DNA from: Solanum dulcamara
Taxonomy: Eukaryota; Streptophyta; Magnoliopsida; Solanales; Solanaceae
Direction: 5' to 3'
NCBI RefSeq assembly: GCF_947179165.1
Contig: NC_077245.1
Coordinates: 43,331,286 to 43,395,285, forward strand
Length of the DNA: 64,000 nt
Positions 11,955 to 23,120 of the stretch are shown one piece after another. The translations under genes and the position numbers were made by a program. The notes beneath the pieces were generated by a model that worked only from the letters and a program-made list of their open reading frames with translations, searched no databases and was not told the DNA's origin. Position 1 is the first letter of the stretch. Each line of letters opens with the position of its first letter.

Positions 11955-12927
11955 TATTGAGTCTAAATAAGTATGAGGGTCAAACATGATAGATTGAAAT
12001 TGAGAAAGAATTTTGACGAGATGTGAATGATTTTAAAAGCACATTTTACTGAAAGAACTTGATGATTTGAGCATGAGCATTGATTTTGAATGAGTTTGAT
12101 GGAATTGAACATAGAGTTAAATGAGTATTTCTGAGAAAGATATTTTGATGATGATGTAAATGATTTTTATTTTTTTAAGTGTAATGATTGATGAAGAGAT
12201 GATGCTGATGATAATATTTCGAGATGAGTTTGATGTTTAAATTAAAAGTTCAATGAGACTAAATGATGATGCTAACATTAACATATATTTTTGAGCACCG
12301 AGTTGGGTAAGAGTTTAATTGACTCAAACCCCATAACCACATAGCCAATGTAGGATAAAGGATACATCTTGTAACATCCCCTAAAAATGTTGTATACGAT
12401 GTTTCAATTCTCGCTTAAAAATGATACAACCTCTGTATTTTGGGGATAAAGTTTTATAGGATTGTCCGAATTGGGTGATTCAAATTTTTGCGTAACCACA
12501 AGATCATTACCTACAACTTTTTTGAATACCATAATTTAAGTTTCGGAGGTGAAGTAGGTCAAATAAATTAATTGTTGTAAGATAGGATGCTGTAATAGAA
12601 TGAAGTGTTTATAAAAAACAAAATCATATCTCACTGTAGGATTATCCAAATTCTTTGATTCTTAAACTATATGAAAATAGACTTCCATATCTACAATTCT
12701 TATCACCAAATCCTAATAAGAAATTTATCTTATTCAAACACAGCTCCGAGTATTCTGTTAAAAAGAACTCATGTCACCTACCATGGAAAGATCTAGATAC
12801 ATTTGACATCACTCATGACATAAATTGTCCTCCATTTAACATCATCCATGACATCACAATTTTCTATTAAATTTTTAGATTGTTTCTTTATAATTATTTT
12901 ATTTATTGTTAGGTCTCTCCTCCACAC

Positions 12928-12937
12928 CTATAAATAC
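12928..12937 (+). promoter_or_regulatory. LTR TATA box
   Basis: CTATAAATAC, identical to the box on the minus strand at 2531-2522, with the same downstream text (CATTTTATTCATCAAGCTTT and a run of CTT). This is the probable promoter of the solo LTR. Confidence 0.65.
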
Positions 12938-13162
12938 CTATCTTATATCCTCATTTTATTCATCAAGCTTTCTCAAGCAACTCTTCTCTCTATACACTTC
13001 TTTACTCATTCTCAAATATAGTTTTAGTTCTTAGTAGTGAAGAAACACTATCTCGGTGATTCATATACTCCGGGTAGTACACAAAACATTCCGACGGGGA
13101 GAAAAGTTAGGACTCAAGAGTGTTCATTAAGTCCTTCGGTTCCAACTAAAGCTTCGTATTCC

Positions 13163-13173
13163 AGGTATGTAAG
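13163..13173 (+). promoter_or_regulatory. splice-donor-like motif in LTR leader
   Basis: AGGTATGTAAG about 235 bases after the TATA box, identical to the motifs at 2307, 16536 and 24087. In a solo LTR it has no gag acceptor to pair with. Confidence 0.4.
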
Positions 13174-15534
13174 GCTTCAATGAGAGTATTTCTTCCACTC
13201 TCATGTCTAGATTATTTTGATTATATGATAAATTATATTTATTTTCTTTAAGCTTTACTCTAAGTTATGTGGGTATTTATCTATGGGTTCTTCCATCCAT
13301 GTAGTCCAAAAACTCTTTCAATTAAGTCTCTTGATTTCAAATAATATTTTCTTATGGTAATTCTTATTTTTATTCAATAATATGAATCATGGTTAGACTA
13401 ATGATTATTGGTCTATTTAGATGCAACATAATTTCATATGTATGAATTGATGGTTTGCAAGTAATTCCTCTATTTATCTATTTAAAGGTTCTTGAAATTC
13501 ATGATGGGTTGTTTATAGCATGATTTTTAATCAATGGATTTCAAAGTATTTATGTATATTTATTTACATACATGTTTTCAAGTTGAAGTAATTTGAACCC
13601 ACCTAGTTTTACTATATTTTTAATAAAGTTTGACTTGAAAGCTTTGACTCCAAATGAATGTTTATGAAAGCAATATCTATTATCAAAAGAGAGTCTTATG
13701 AAATGAAAGAATGATGAAATGATATGAATGATGGATTCTTTATGCAATAAGGATAATTCTTGCATATTTGAATTACCAAATGTTTTAATGATCTATTCTA
13801 CCGAATATGATGTTTTGAATTCTCAAGCTATATGCTATAACTATTTTGAAGTATTAAACTATTCCATGGGATTGACTTAGCACCGAACGGGTCATTGAGG
13901 TGGGATACGGTAAGGGAATCCTAGTAGCAACCCCTTGTCTCATTAACTATGTGTCAACATAGGAGCCCTTGTAGGCTTAGGCTAATGGATCCATAAATAG
14001 CCCTTAAAGTTAAAGTTAAAGAAATGAATGAAGTTGGCGGAGTTCTACTGGCAAGTGGTCTCTCCGGCCAACGTAGGGGGTTATGTTGAATTCCATGTAA
14101 TAGCTCGCATAGTCTTAAATGTTGGTTATGATTATTTTCTCACAAAATAAATGTTTTAAAGGATATCTATATGATTTATTATGCATGCATTACATTATGT
14201 TCCATATTACATAAATATTATATTGTTTCCTCAATGTTCATGCATCCTTACATACTTAGTACATTCAAAGTACTAAAGCATACTCTTTTGTCTATATGAT
14301 ATCACCATGTAGGGACCAGTGCTCCTCCTCGTTCTCCTCCATGTGGCTAGTTGAGATTTCATTGAAGACTACTTTTGGTGAGTTCCCATATTCTGGGAAC
14401 AATACTCTTTTATCTTTCTAGCTTATGATATGTTGAGATATTTTACTATGGCATTTCTTCTATTATGATTGAGGATGAGCTAGGGACTTGTCTTAGCCCC
14501 GTTAAATCTAATAGTTAGAGGTATTGTTGGACATATGTAAGTTGAAGATTTACTATTATGATTTCCGCTTGTTTATTTATCATTATTAGCTATAAAAGGC
14601 TAAAAGAATGCTAAGAGGTTTGTTGAGGTACTTTCGGGTTCCTCATTCGCCATGTCACGTCTAGGCCCTAGGCTTGGGTCGTGACACATATCTTATCCCA
14701 AAAAAGGACTTGATGATTGGATCCATAGATGTTAATATCCATTACTCTAGCAAGGTATTGGATGGATGTGGCAACAACATCTCTTCGTTGTATTATCAGT
14801 AGCTCATTAGTGATGGTTGTCGGTTAGAGAAACTCCCCAAGAAGTAAAATATTATATTTTTATATACTAAGTTATATTTACTTATTCATATCTCTTAAAG
14901 AATTCTTTTACACATATTGGATGCTTGATTGGGTTGAGTTATTTTCAGAGTTGAGTCCTATGAGTTGAGTTGAGTTGAGTATCTTTGAGTAAGTTTCCTT
15001 TCAACTATTTTACATACTCGTACATTCCATGTACTGACGTCATTTGTCATGCATCATTTTATGATGCAGACACAAAAACTAGAGATACTCGACAAGAGTA
15101 CTGTTAAAGATCTATTCCCTTCTTGATAGGGGTGAGACCTCCTCGCTTTCAGAGGAACCAGAATTATTTCATTCGTTGCTTATGAGTAGTTTCTTTCGAT
15201 GTAGCCATGTGCTTGCCTTGTCACCTTATAGAATAGTTGATAGAGGCTTAATATACATACACTAAGTAGATTGGAGTTGACATCCCTTTTGAGTCTGCTT
15301 TGCTCAAAATTTTATTTGTGAGACAAGGTTGATTTTCAAAGATTTTCTAATTAAAACTATTATTTTATTTGAGTTGTTGAATTGGTTGTCCCACTAGAAC
15401 GTCTCTGTTTATTACATTGAGTCTTCTGCTGATTGATTGAATGAGTGATCGGATGAATTGGTTCGCTTAGGGATGAACAATGGTTTTTAAGTGTCGGTCA
15501 TACCTACGGTACCCTCTCGGAGCATGACAGCTTC

Positions 15535-15581
15535 TACCCGTTGCCACTACAATAGTTGAAAGAGTTTTTTCGACAATGAAG
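15535..15581 (+). pseudogene. hAT transposase-like pseudogene, part 2 (dimerisation domain core)
   Basis: The 47 bases between two LTR insertions continue the frame left at 10889. They give PVATTIVERVFSTMK, the hallmark of the hAT C-terminal dimerisation domain (LPVATxxVERxFSxMK). Only the extra GCTTC copy has to be skipped for the frame to run on. The next interruption starts at 15582, directly after the MK codons. Confidence 0.88.
15577..15581. repeat. target-site duplication, left copy (TGAAG)
   Basis: TGAAG before the element pairs with TAAAG at 25658-25662 after it: five bases with one mismatch, consistent with an old insertion. Confidence 0.75.
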
Positions 15582-18072
15582 TGTAACACTCCTCAAAAAT
15601 TTTCCCTAAGATTCAGACCCTTCTTGTATTCAGGTAGGGTCGAACTCGAGTATTGTGCAGCATTTGCATGAGTAATATGAGTCGTAGAGAAATTTAGCAG
15701 CGTTAGAGGTAATATGGGGTCATGAAGGACCCCTAGGACCAAATCAAATCCAAAAGATTCATCGTGGCTAAGTTTCAGAAGGAGTTCGCATAAGGGGTTG
15801 ACTTCTAATAACCCTATCTTTTGAAACACGACAATCTGGGAGGCCCACAACCCATTAAATTAAAGTTCGTCGAGTCTTCTTTCCAACGCCACCAAGAATG
15901 TAATTTTTGGAGTTCGGAGTTCAAAGATATGACGATCCTAAGATGAACTAGCACAGCAGAGATTTTCAGGCCTGGGTTGCAATTGCTGGAAACCTGGGCT
16001 TGGCACCGCAGTGGCGCGATGCGCCACTATCGTGCCAGAAACATGCCTCAGTAGTTTGGGCTCTGGCGCGGCGCGCCACTATAAGGTGTGCAGGGTTTTT
16101 CAAGCCAAATTCCAGAACCCAGAAAATATTGGCCTTGGCGTCGTAAAGGCGCGACGCGCCACTATCGCGCCAAGAATGTGCCTCAGTAGTTTGGTCCTTG
16201 GCGCGGAGCGCCACTATGAGATGTGCAGGTTTTAGGCGTAATCAGCCTGGCACTGCAATGGCACGACACGCCGCTATCGAGCCAGGTGCATTTTTGCCTA
16301 TTTTTCAAAACTTTTGAGAAGGGGTAATTTGGGAACTTACTCAAATTATATATGTATCACCCTATACTATTTTGAGATCATATTTTCATCCCCCACTCTC
16401 TCTCTAAAAACCCCTAAGAGTCTCTCTCTCTCTCTCTTCTTCTTCTCCATTTCCAATAAGAAGAGTTCCAAGAGCTTCAAGATTTTAGTCCTCCATTGAA
16501 GACCCAACATCAAAGTTTTGTCCAAGTCTCCGCTAAGGTATGTAAGGCTATCTAAAACATGGGTTGAGTCCACCCATGTGCCCTACTCTTATTTTGAGGA
16601 TAAATGTCCATAAAATGGAGTTTCTTGGTAGGGTTTATGCTTGAATGAGTTTTATCCCCTATTTATTTGATGCTATACGTGATGATGTTGTTGAGATAAG
16701 AAGTTCCTAAAACCCTAATGTTAGTATGAGTTGATGGAGATGAATTGTTATTATGTTTTGTTGATCTCTTTAGCCATGTGATTATATTGCTTAAGTCAAT
16801 TTCCTTAAATGTGTTATTCTACTTGAATTGTTGAGCTAAAGTCATAGAGTTGTGATGAGTCTTGAGGAGATGTCATAAATGCTTATCTAAATGAGGCTTT
16901 ATTGAGTTGATTTGAGGACGGAATTGACGAGTGGACAAGGTCCTAAATGAGACTTGCCATTATGACTTAATTGAGTTGAAATAAGAACCGAGTTGATGAG
17001 GTGGCAATGTACCCCATGAAACTAGCTGTGAGGGCTTGTTTGAGATGACTGGAGGAGTTTTATGAGCATGGAGTCATGGGAGGAGTATCGATCACCGAGG
17101 TGGGCGAGAGTATAGTCCATACTCGAACCCCAGAAACTATGCCGCCAACGTAGGTAGGGATGGAACCATTAAATTCGGATGTTTCCCATTTTATTATCCT
17201 GAAATGATAGGACTTGACTAATTGATGGTATCCATGATTAGGGAGGCGTTCATGCCCTTGCAAGGTATGGAAGGATGTGGCAACGATGTCTGATTATTGT
17301 ACTATCACTTGCTCATAAGTGATGGTTGTCGGATAAGAGAAACTCCCGTTGAGGTCTTGATTGTGCTCCGAGTCAGTTGAGTTGAGTGGCTTATGAGTTT
17401 GTCCTGTCTAAACTATCTCTTGTTAGACTTAGGGCATTGGAGTGAGTTTCTATATGCCTATGAGTTAGTCCCGTCTAAACTATTCTCGTTAGACTTAGGA
17501 CACTTGAGTGAGTTGTCATGTATGTATGAGTTGAGTCCCTGGGTTGATATTGATGTTTGTTTGGTGTGTTTCATCTGGCCATTTTACATACTCGTACATT
17601 CCATGTACTGACGCCAATTGGCCTGCATCATTTCATGATGTAGAGACAGGTACTAGAGGTCATCGACCGGCGCTTCATTGAAGATCCACATACACTTCCA
17701 GCTAGTTGGTGAGTCATCCTAGCTCCTAGAGGATGTTGAGCCTTCTTGTACAGTTTTGTTGTCATTTCCTTTATTTTGATTGTTGATAGACATGCACTTG
17801 TCAATGGCACCTTTTAGACTTTGATAGAGGCTTCATAGACTGGAGTGTGGGGAGGTTGAACAGTTATTTTGAGGAGTCTTATCATATTTGATTGTTGGGT
17901 TGATAAATGTTTGGCCTTCGGCCCCCATATTGTGAATAGTATTTCATTAATTGAGTTTCCACTAAGAGAATGTGATTGAATGAAGGTGTGACTGGACCAG
18001 GTGGTTCGCTCAGACGTCAGAACTGGCCTTCGGGTGCCGGTTACGTCTAGGATACCCTCCTAGGGTGTGAAA
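15582..18072 (+). repeat. 5' LTR of the 15.6-25.7 kb chromovirus (about 2.49 kb)
   Basis: The LTR opens TGTAACACTCC and ends TGTGAAA. GC-rich palindromic motifs of the form GGCGCGACGCGCCACTATCGCGCC lie at about 15990-16290. A TATA-like ATTATATATG follows at about 16342, then a CT tract (16420-16437) and a donor-like motif (16536). The late conserved block has TTCCATGTACTGACG (17598) and TGCATCATTTCATGATG. It is colinear with the 3' LTR. Main indels are the CT tract length and an extra ~38 bases near 24720-24757 in the 3' copy. Confidence 0.92.
16536..16546 (+). promoter_or_regulatory. splice-donor-like motif in LTR leader
   Basis: AGGTATGTAAG after the CT-rich leader, preserved exactly in the 3' LTR (24087) despite about 7% divergence nearby. 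Paired with the acceptor-like signal at 18285 it would define an intron of about 1.75 kb that removes the rest of the LTR and the primer site from the gag mRNA. This is a hypothesis. Confidence 0.45.
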
Positions 18073-18076
18073 AACA

Positions 18077-18088
18077 TGGTATCAGAGC
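18077..18088 (+). other. primer binding site (initiator tRNA-Met)
   Basis: TGGTATCAGAGC, an exact match to the usual plant Ty3/gypsy primer site for tRNA-iMet, four bases after the LTR end. Confidence 0.95.
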
Positions 18089-18259
18089 ACGTAGTTCAAG
18101 TATCCTAAGGAGTCTATGAAGCCGTGTCTAGTAGAGTCTTGCTTATGGGTGTGTTGTGCACCACACTTATAAGCAGGAGGCTATAGGACATTAGGAATTG
18201 TTTCACTTCTTTCATACTCTGACTTCGTGCGATAGAGTTAAACTCTATAAAACTCCTTT

Positions 18260-18285
18260 CTAATTCGTGCGTTTGTACGTTACAG
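18260..18285 (+). promoter_or_regulatory. branch-point plus 3' splice-acceptor-like signal before gag
   Basis: CTAAT (18260-18264), a pyrimidine-leaning stretch, then TTACAG ending at 18285; the gag ATG begins at 18289. The layout matches the minus-strand element at 745-720. Function is inferred from position and conservation only. Confidence 0.4.
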
Positions 18286-18288
18286 ATA

Positions 18289-19587
18289 ATGCCTCCTAAA
18301 TGTACGGCTAGCTAGAGAAACGTTGATAACGTCGAGATATCCCAACCAAAGGTACGCCAGTCAAGGGCTAGAGGTAGACCTGCGAGGTATGCGGAGGCGC
18401 CCCAAGTGCCTGCTACTCCGCCTGCACCCACGTTAGAGGCAGAATTTAGAAGGGCGATTGCAATGCTCACTCAATTAATGGCTGCCCAAAATGATAACCA
18501 GAGTTCGCCGACTCTTAGCTCTAGTTCCCAAGAGCCATCTGCTGCCGCCGGAATTTGAGACTTTATGAGAATGAATCCGCCGGCATTCACGGATTTTAAG
18601 GTTGATGAAGACCCTCAAAACTTTATTGACGAGATGTGAAAAATTCTGAAAGCTATGCATGCTACGGAAATTGAGGGGGTTGAGTTGGTGTCTTATCAAC
18701 TCAAGGATATGGAAAACATATGGTATAACCAATGGGAGAAAGGTAGAGGTGAGGATGCTGAACCTGCTATGTGGGATGAATTTGAGGGAGCCTTTCTTGA
18801 CCACTTGTTTCCCCGAGAGTTGAGGAAAACGAAAGTGGAGGAATTTGTGAATCTGAGACAGGAGGGTATGACTGTTAAGGAGTATGGCCTGAAGTTCATC
18901 CAGCTGTCCAGGCATGCTCCAGAAATGATCCCAGATATGAGGTCAAAGATGAGGAAATTCGTCTCCGGATTAGGGAGGCATGTGAAGAAGGAGTGCAAAG
19001 CAGCATTGTTGATCTCGGACATGGATATTTCGAGACTGATGGTGTATGCTCAACAGGTGGAGGATGAGAAGAGAAAAGACCGAGAGGAGCATCTGAGCAA
19101 GAAGGCAAAATCAGCAGGCCATGAGAATGAACAGAGGCAAAACAAGGGCAACAGGTCCTTTTTCCAGAAGAGGCCTCCCAATTATGCCTCATCTACCGCA
19201 AGTGCACCTATGCCGCAAAACAGGTATGACCGGCAAGGGCAGAGTCGCCAGAATTTCAGACCCCAGGGTTCTCAATCCTAGGACAGTGTAAGTCAAGGTT
19301 CGAGGGGGAAGCCACCATGCGGCAAGTGTGGTAGGCTCCACTTGGGAGAATGTAGGGCGGGAAGGGTTGGTTGCTATAAATGTGGCCAAATAGACCATTT
19401 TCAGAGGGAGTGCCCAACCGGGGGAAACAGAGTCCAGCTTTCCGCTACCGCACCACTGGCTAGGAGAAATCAGAAGGGCACTACTTCAAGTACAAGTGGA
19501 GGTACAAACCGCCTATATGCTATGGGTAGTCATCAAGATCAAGAGGACTCTCCAAACGTCGTAACGGGTATGCTACGAGTCTCTTCT
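18289..19587 (+). pseudogene. gag pseudogene of the 15.6-25.7 kb chromovirus
   Basis: Start chosen at ATG 18289, three bases after an acceptor-like AG. The N-terminus is basic and Pro-rich (PPKCTA, then a TAG at codon 9). The capsid region reads MNPPAFTDFKVDEDPQNFIDEM and continues through DMENIWYNQWEKG, WDEFEGAFLDHLFPREL and VKEYGLKFIQLSRHAPEM. A Gln/Arg-rich linker follows, then two zinc knuckles at about 19318-19413: [12 protein letters not shown], and [14 protein letters not shown] with a proper C-x2-C-x4-H-x4-C. In-frame stops at about 18313, 18556, 18637 and 19279 kill it, yet the frame is otherwise open and the same as the protease frame after 19342. This supports a gag-pol single-frame design. 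Confidence 0.9.
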
Positions 19588-22500
19588 CTTGATTGTTATG
19601 TATTGATGGATCCGGGTGCAACCCTATCTTTTGTGACTCCTTATGTGGCTAGTAAATTCAATAAAGTTCCTGAAAATCTTCGTGAGCCTTTTTGCGTAGC
19701 TACTCCTATTGGTGATTCTATCTTAGCTGAGAGAGTCTATAGAGATTGCACTGTGTCAATTCATCACAGGGATACTTTGGTTGACTTGGTTGAGTTGGAC
19801 ATGGTTGATTTCGATGTGATCCTTGGCATGGACTGGCTTTATGTCTGTTATGCCTCTATTGATTGTAGGACTCAGGTGGTTAAGTTCAAATTCCTGAAAG
19901 AAGCTGTCATAGAGTGGAGGGGTAGTCCCGTTATGCCTAAGGGTAAGTTTATTTCTTACTTGAGGGCTAGGAAGCTAATCTCGAAAGGGTGTATCTATCA
20001 CATTGTCCCGGTGAAAGATGGCCATATTGAGTCTCCATCTTTCGAGTTGGTCCTGATTGTCAATGAGTTTCCCGACGTCTTTCCCGAGGATCTGCCTGGA
20101 GTCCCTCTTGATAGGGAGATCGACTACGGGATTGATGTTCTTCCTGACACCCAGCCTATCTCAATCCCTCCATATAGAATGGCTCCAGCCGAGTTGAAGG
20201 AGTTGAAGGAACAGTTTGAAGGACTTGTTAGATAAGGGATTCATTAGGCCGAGTGTCTCACCATGGGGTGCTCCGGTCCTATTCGTGCAAAAGAAAGATG
20301 GGTCCCTTAGAATGGTATTGACTACAGGCAGCTGTATAAGGTCACTATAAAGAACAAATACCCTCTCCCCAGAATAGATGACTTATTCGATCAACTTCAG
20401 GGTGCCACTTGCATCTCAAAGATAGACCTGAGATTTGGCTACCATCAGCTGAAGGTGAGGGAGTGTGATATTCCAAAAATAGCATTTCAGACTCGTTATA
20501 GCCATTTTGAATTTTTGGTCATGTCCTTTGGATTGACAAATGGCCCCGCAGCTTTCATGGAACTTATGAACTGAGTGTTTAAACCATATCTTGATATGTT
20601 TGTGATTGTATTCATAGATGATATTCTGGTCTACATCAAGAATGAAGAGGAGCACGCCTATCATCTTAGAGTCATTTTACAAACCTTGAGAGACCAGGTA
20701 TTGTATGCAAAGTTCTCCAAATGTGAATTTTGGCTTGCATCAGTGGCCTTCCTAAGCCACATTGTATCTGGAGATGGTATTCAGGTTGACGTTCAGAAGA
20801 TTGAAGCGGTGAAGAATTGGCCTAGACCCATATCCCCGACAGAGATAAAAAGCTTCTTGGGTTTGGCTGGCTATTATCGAAGGTTTGTAGAGGGATTCTC
20901 ATCCATATGATCACCATTGACTAAGCTGACTCAAAAGAAGGCTAAGTTCCAATGGTCCGATGCTTGTGAGGAGAGTTTCCAGAAATTGAAGACCAAGCTA
21001 ACCACTGCTCCTGTCCTGACCTTGCCTGATGGAACAGAGGGCTTTATGGTCTACTGTGATGCATCCAGAATTGGTTTGGGTTATATGTTGATGCAAAGGG
21101 GGAAGGTGATAGCCTATGCTTCAAGACAACTTAAGGTCCATGAGAGGAACTACCCAACTAATGACCTCGAGCTGGCAGTTGTGGTGTTTGCGCTTAAAAT
21201 CTGGCGCCACTACCTATATGGAGTGCACGTTGATGTATTCACCAATCACAAGAGCTTACAATATGTCTTCAGCCAGAAGGAACTCAACCTGAGGCAAAGG
21301 AGATGGCTTGAGCTACTCAAGGACTATGACATGAGCATCCAGGAAAAGCTAATGTTGTTGCTGATGCTCTTAGCAGGTTGTCTATGGGTAGCACTGCCCA
21401 TGTGGAGGAGGGGAGGAGGGAATTGGCGAAGGAGGTACATCGATTAGCCCGATTAAAAGTTCGGCTCGAAGAGAACAATGAAGGTGGAGTAAACGTTCGA
21501 GATAGGGCTACGTCCTCACTTGTAGTAGAGGTAAAGGAGAAACAAGATCAGGATCCCATCCTCCTCCGGTTGAAAGAAGTTGTTCACAAACAAGGGGTGA
21601 TGGTTTTCACCAAAGGGGGAGATGGTGTGTTGAGGTACCAAAGTAGATTGTGTGTATCTTTCGAGAGAGGATTATGGCCAAAGCGCATAGTTCCTGATAC
21701 TCTATTCATCCAGGCTCCACAAAAATGTATCATGACTTAAAGGAAATCTATTGGTGGAGTGGGATGAAGAGGGATATTGCAGAATTTGTTTCCAAGTGCC
21801 CAAATTGCCAACAGGTGAAGGTTGAGCATCAAAGGCCATATGGTTTAGCCCAAAACATAGAGATTCCAGAATGGAAGTGGGAGATGATCAACATGGACTT
21901 TATTACAGGCTTGCCGAGGTCTCAAAAGCAACACTATTCCATTTGGGTGATTGTGGATAGAATGATAAAATCAGCTCACTTCTTGGCGGTTAAGACTACT
22001 GACACCGCAGAAGATTATGCAAAGTTGTACATACAAGAGATCGTCAGATTGCATGGGGTCCCTTTGTCTATCATCTCAGACAGAGAAGCCTAATTCACTT
22101 CCCAATTTTGGAAATCCTTTCAGAAGGGATTAGGTTCGAAGGTGAACTTGAGTACAGCTTTCCATCCCCAGACAGATGGCCAAGCAGAGCGCACCATCCA
22201 GACATTGGAAGATATGTTGAGGGCATGTATTCTTGACTTCAAGGGAAATTGGGATGATCACTTACCTCTCATAGAGTTTGCATATAACAATAGCTATCAT
22301 GCAAGCATCCAAATGGCTCCTTATGAAGCCTTGTATGAGAGGAGGTGTAGATCACCCATTGGGTGGTTTGAAGTTAGTGAGGTTGAGTTGATTGGGCCTA
22401 ACCTTGTCCACCAAGCCATGGAGAAGGTGAGGGTTATTCAAGAGAGGCTAAAGACAGCCCAAAGCCACCAAAAATCTTACACCGACGTGAGGAGGAGAGA

Positions 22501-22840
22501 CTTCGAGTTTGAGGAGGGTGACTGGGTATACTTGAAAGTATAACCCATGAAGGGAGTCATGAGGTTCGGGAGGAAGGGGAAGCTTAGTCCCCGATATATC
22601 GGTCCTTACCAAATTTCGAGGCGGATTGGGAGTGTTGCCTATGAGTTGGATTTACCCACAGAACTAGCCTCTATTCATCCGGTGTTCCACGTTTCGATGT
22701 TGAAAAAGTGCTTGGGCGATCCCTCGTTGGTAGTCCCCATTGATAGCGTTGGAGTTAAGGATAGCTTGTCTTATGAAGAGGTTCCAGTCCAAATTCTTGA
22801 TCGCCAAATTCGCAAATTGAGGACAAAGAGGTCGCCTTAG
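19588..22840 (+). pseudogene. protease-RT-RNase H-integrase pseudogene of the same chromovirus
   Basis: Protease: [10 protein letters not shown] with the catalytic Asp at 19609, and VILGMDWL near 19820. Reverse transcriptase begins near 20240; one extra T near 20213 shifts the frame and a deletion near 20312 restores it. The catalytic Asp pair (FIDDILVY) is at 20617-20622. TGA stops occur at about 20573 and 20908. RNase H: first Asp in VYCDAS (21058) and Glu in DLELA are kept, but FTNHKSL has Asn where the family has Asp (21244). Integrase: the first His of the HHCC finger is lost in a small deletion near 21700, the CPNC pair is kept (21797), and the D-D35-E triad is intact (21896, 22079, 22187), with a TAA between at 22091. 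GPYQISRR and HPVFHVSML follow. Confidence 0.92.
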
Positions 22841-22998
22841 TCAAGGTCCTGTGGAGGAATCAATTGGTTGAGAAAGCCACATGGGAAGCAGAGGAAGCCA
22901 TGAAATCTAAATATCCACATCTATTTGTGCCTACCGAGGAGAATGTTGAAGGTAATGTCCACTTCCTTGACATTGAATTCATTTGTGCATTTTGAGTC
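22826..22998 (+). pseudogene. chromodomain tail of integrase (broken)
   Basis: After a frameshift at about 22830 the text [22 protein letters not shown]...KSKYPHLF (to ~22926) matches the chromodomain found at the C-terminus of chromovirus integrases. Its V-x-W and W-E-x-E features are retained. Chromodomains of this kind direct integration to heterochromatin, which fits the repeat-rich setting. Confidence 0.8.
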
Positions 22999-23106
22999 TG
23001 GTTTGTTAATTGATAGAGAATTTGATTTATTAAATGACTGAGTTTTGATTGTGATTTGCACCCCGAGTCTATTCTTGATTTCTCGTCATTCGAGGATGAA
23101 TGATCC

Positions 23107-23120
23107 CAAGAGGGAGATAA
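23107..23120 (+). other. polypurine tract
   Basis: AAGAGGGAGATAA directly before TGTAAC of the 3' LTR. It is the plus-strand DNA primer expected for a Ty3/gypsy element. Confidence 0.85.

Larger units (their letters stand above)
12370..14686 (+). mobile_element. solo gypsy LTR (inner), nested in the outer solo LTR
   Basis: The LTR opens TGTAACATCCCC and ends CTTGGGTCGTGACA. Flanks are CATCT (12365-12369) and CATAT (14687-14691), a 5-bp duplication with one change. Deleting it joins the outer LTR in a form that aligns with the homologous LTR at 933-3066, which confirms the boundaries. It contains a TATA box (12928), a donor-like motif (13163), and a later block TACATACTTAGTACATTCAAAGTACT-type near 14250 that is absent from the other LTRs here. 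No internal region is present. Confidence 0.88.
10890..15529 (+). mobile_element. solo gypsy LTR (outer), itself interrupted by a second solo LTR
   Basis: The LTR opens TGTTATACCCTG and ends CGGAGCATGACA, flanked by perfect GCTTC duplications, with no internal coding region. It is therefore a solo LTR left by recombination of a full element. Removing the inner insertion (12370-14686 plus one duplication) leaves about 2.3 kb. Homology to the LTRs at 933, 15582 and 23121 is clear. All have the GGCGCGGCGCGCCA-type motif (11284-11370), CACCGAGTTGGGTAAGAG (12296), ATGGTTGTCGG (14812) and TTCCATGTACTGACG (15026). It lies in the dimerisation domain of the hAT pseudogene. Confidence 0.9.

Noticed and set aside
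11739..11987. Minus-strand frame rich in Ile and Tyr resembling a membrane segment
   Set aside because: It is translation of the (TA)n microsatellite.
18475..19398. Several minus-strand frames of 70-146 residues
   Set aside because: They are shadows opposite the recognised gag and zinc-knuckle region on the plus strand.
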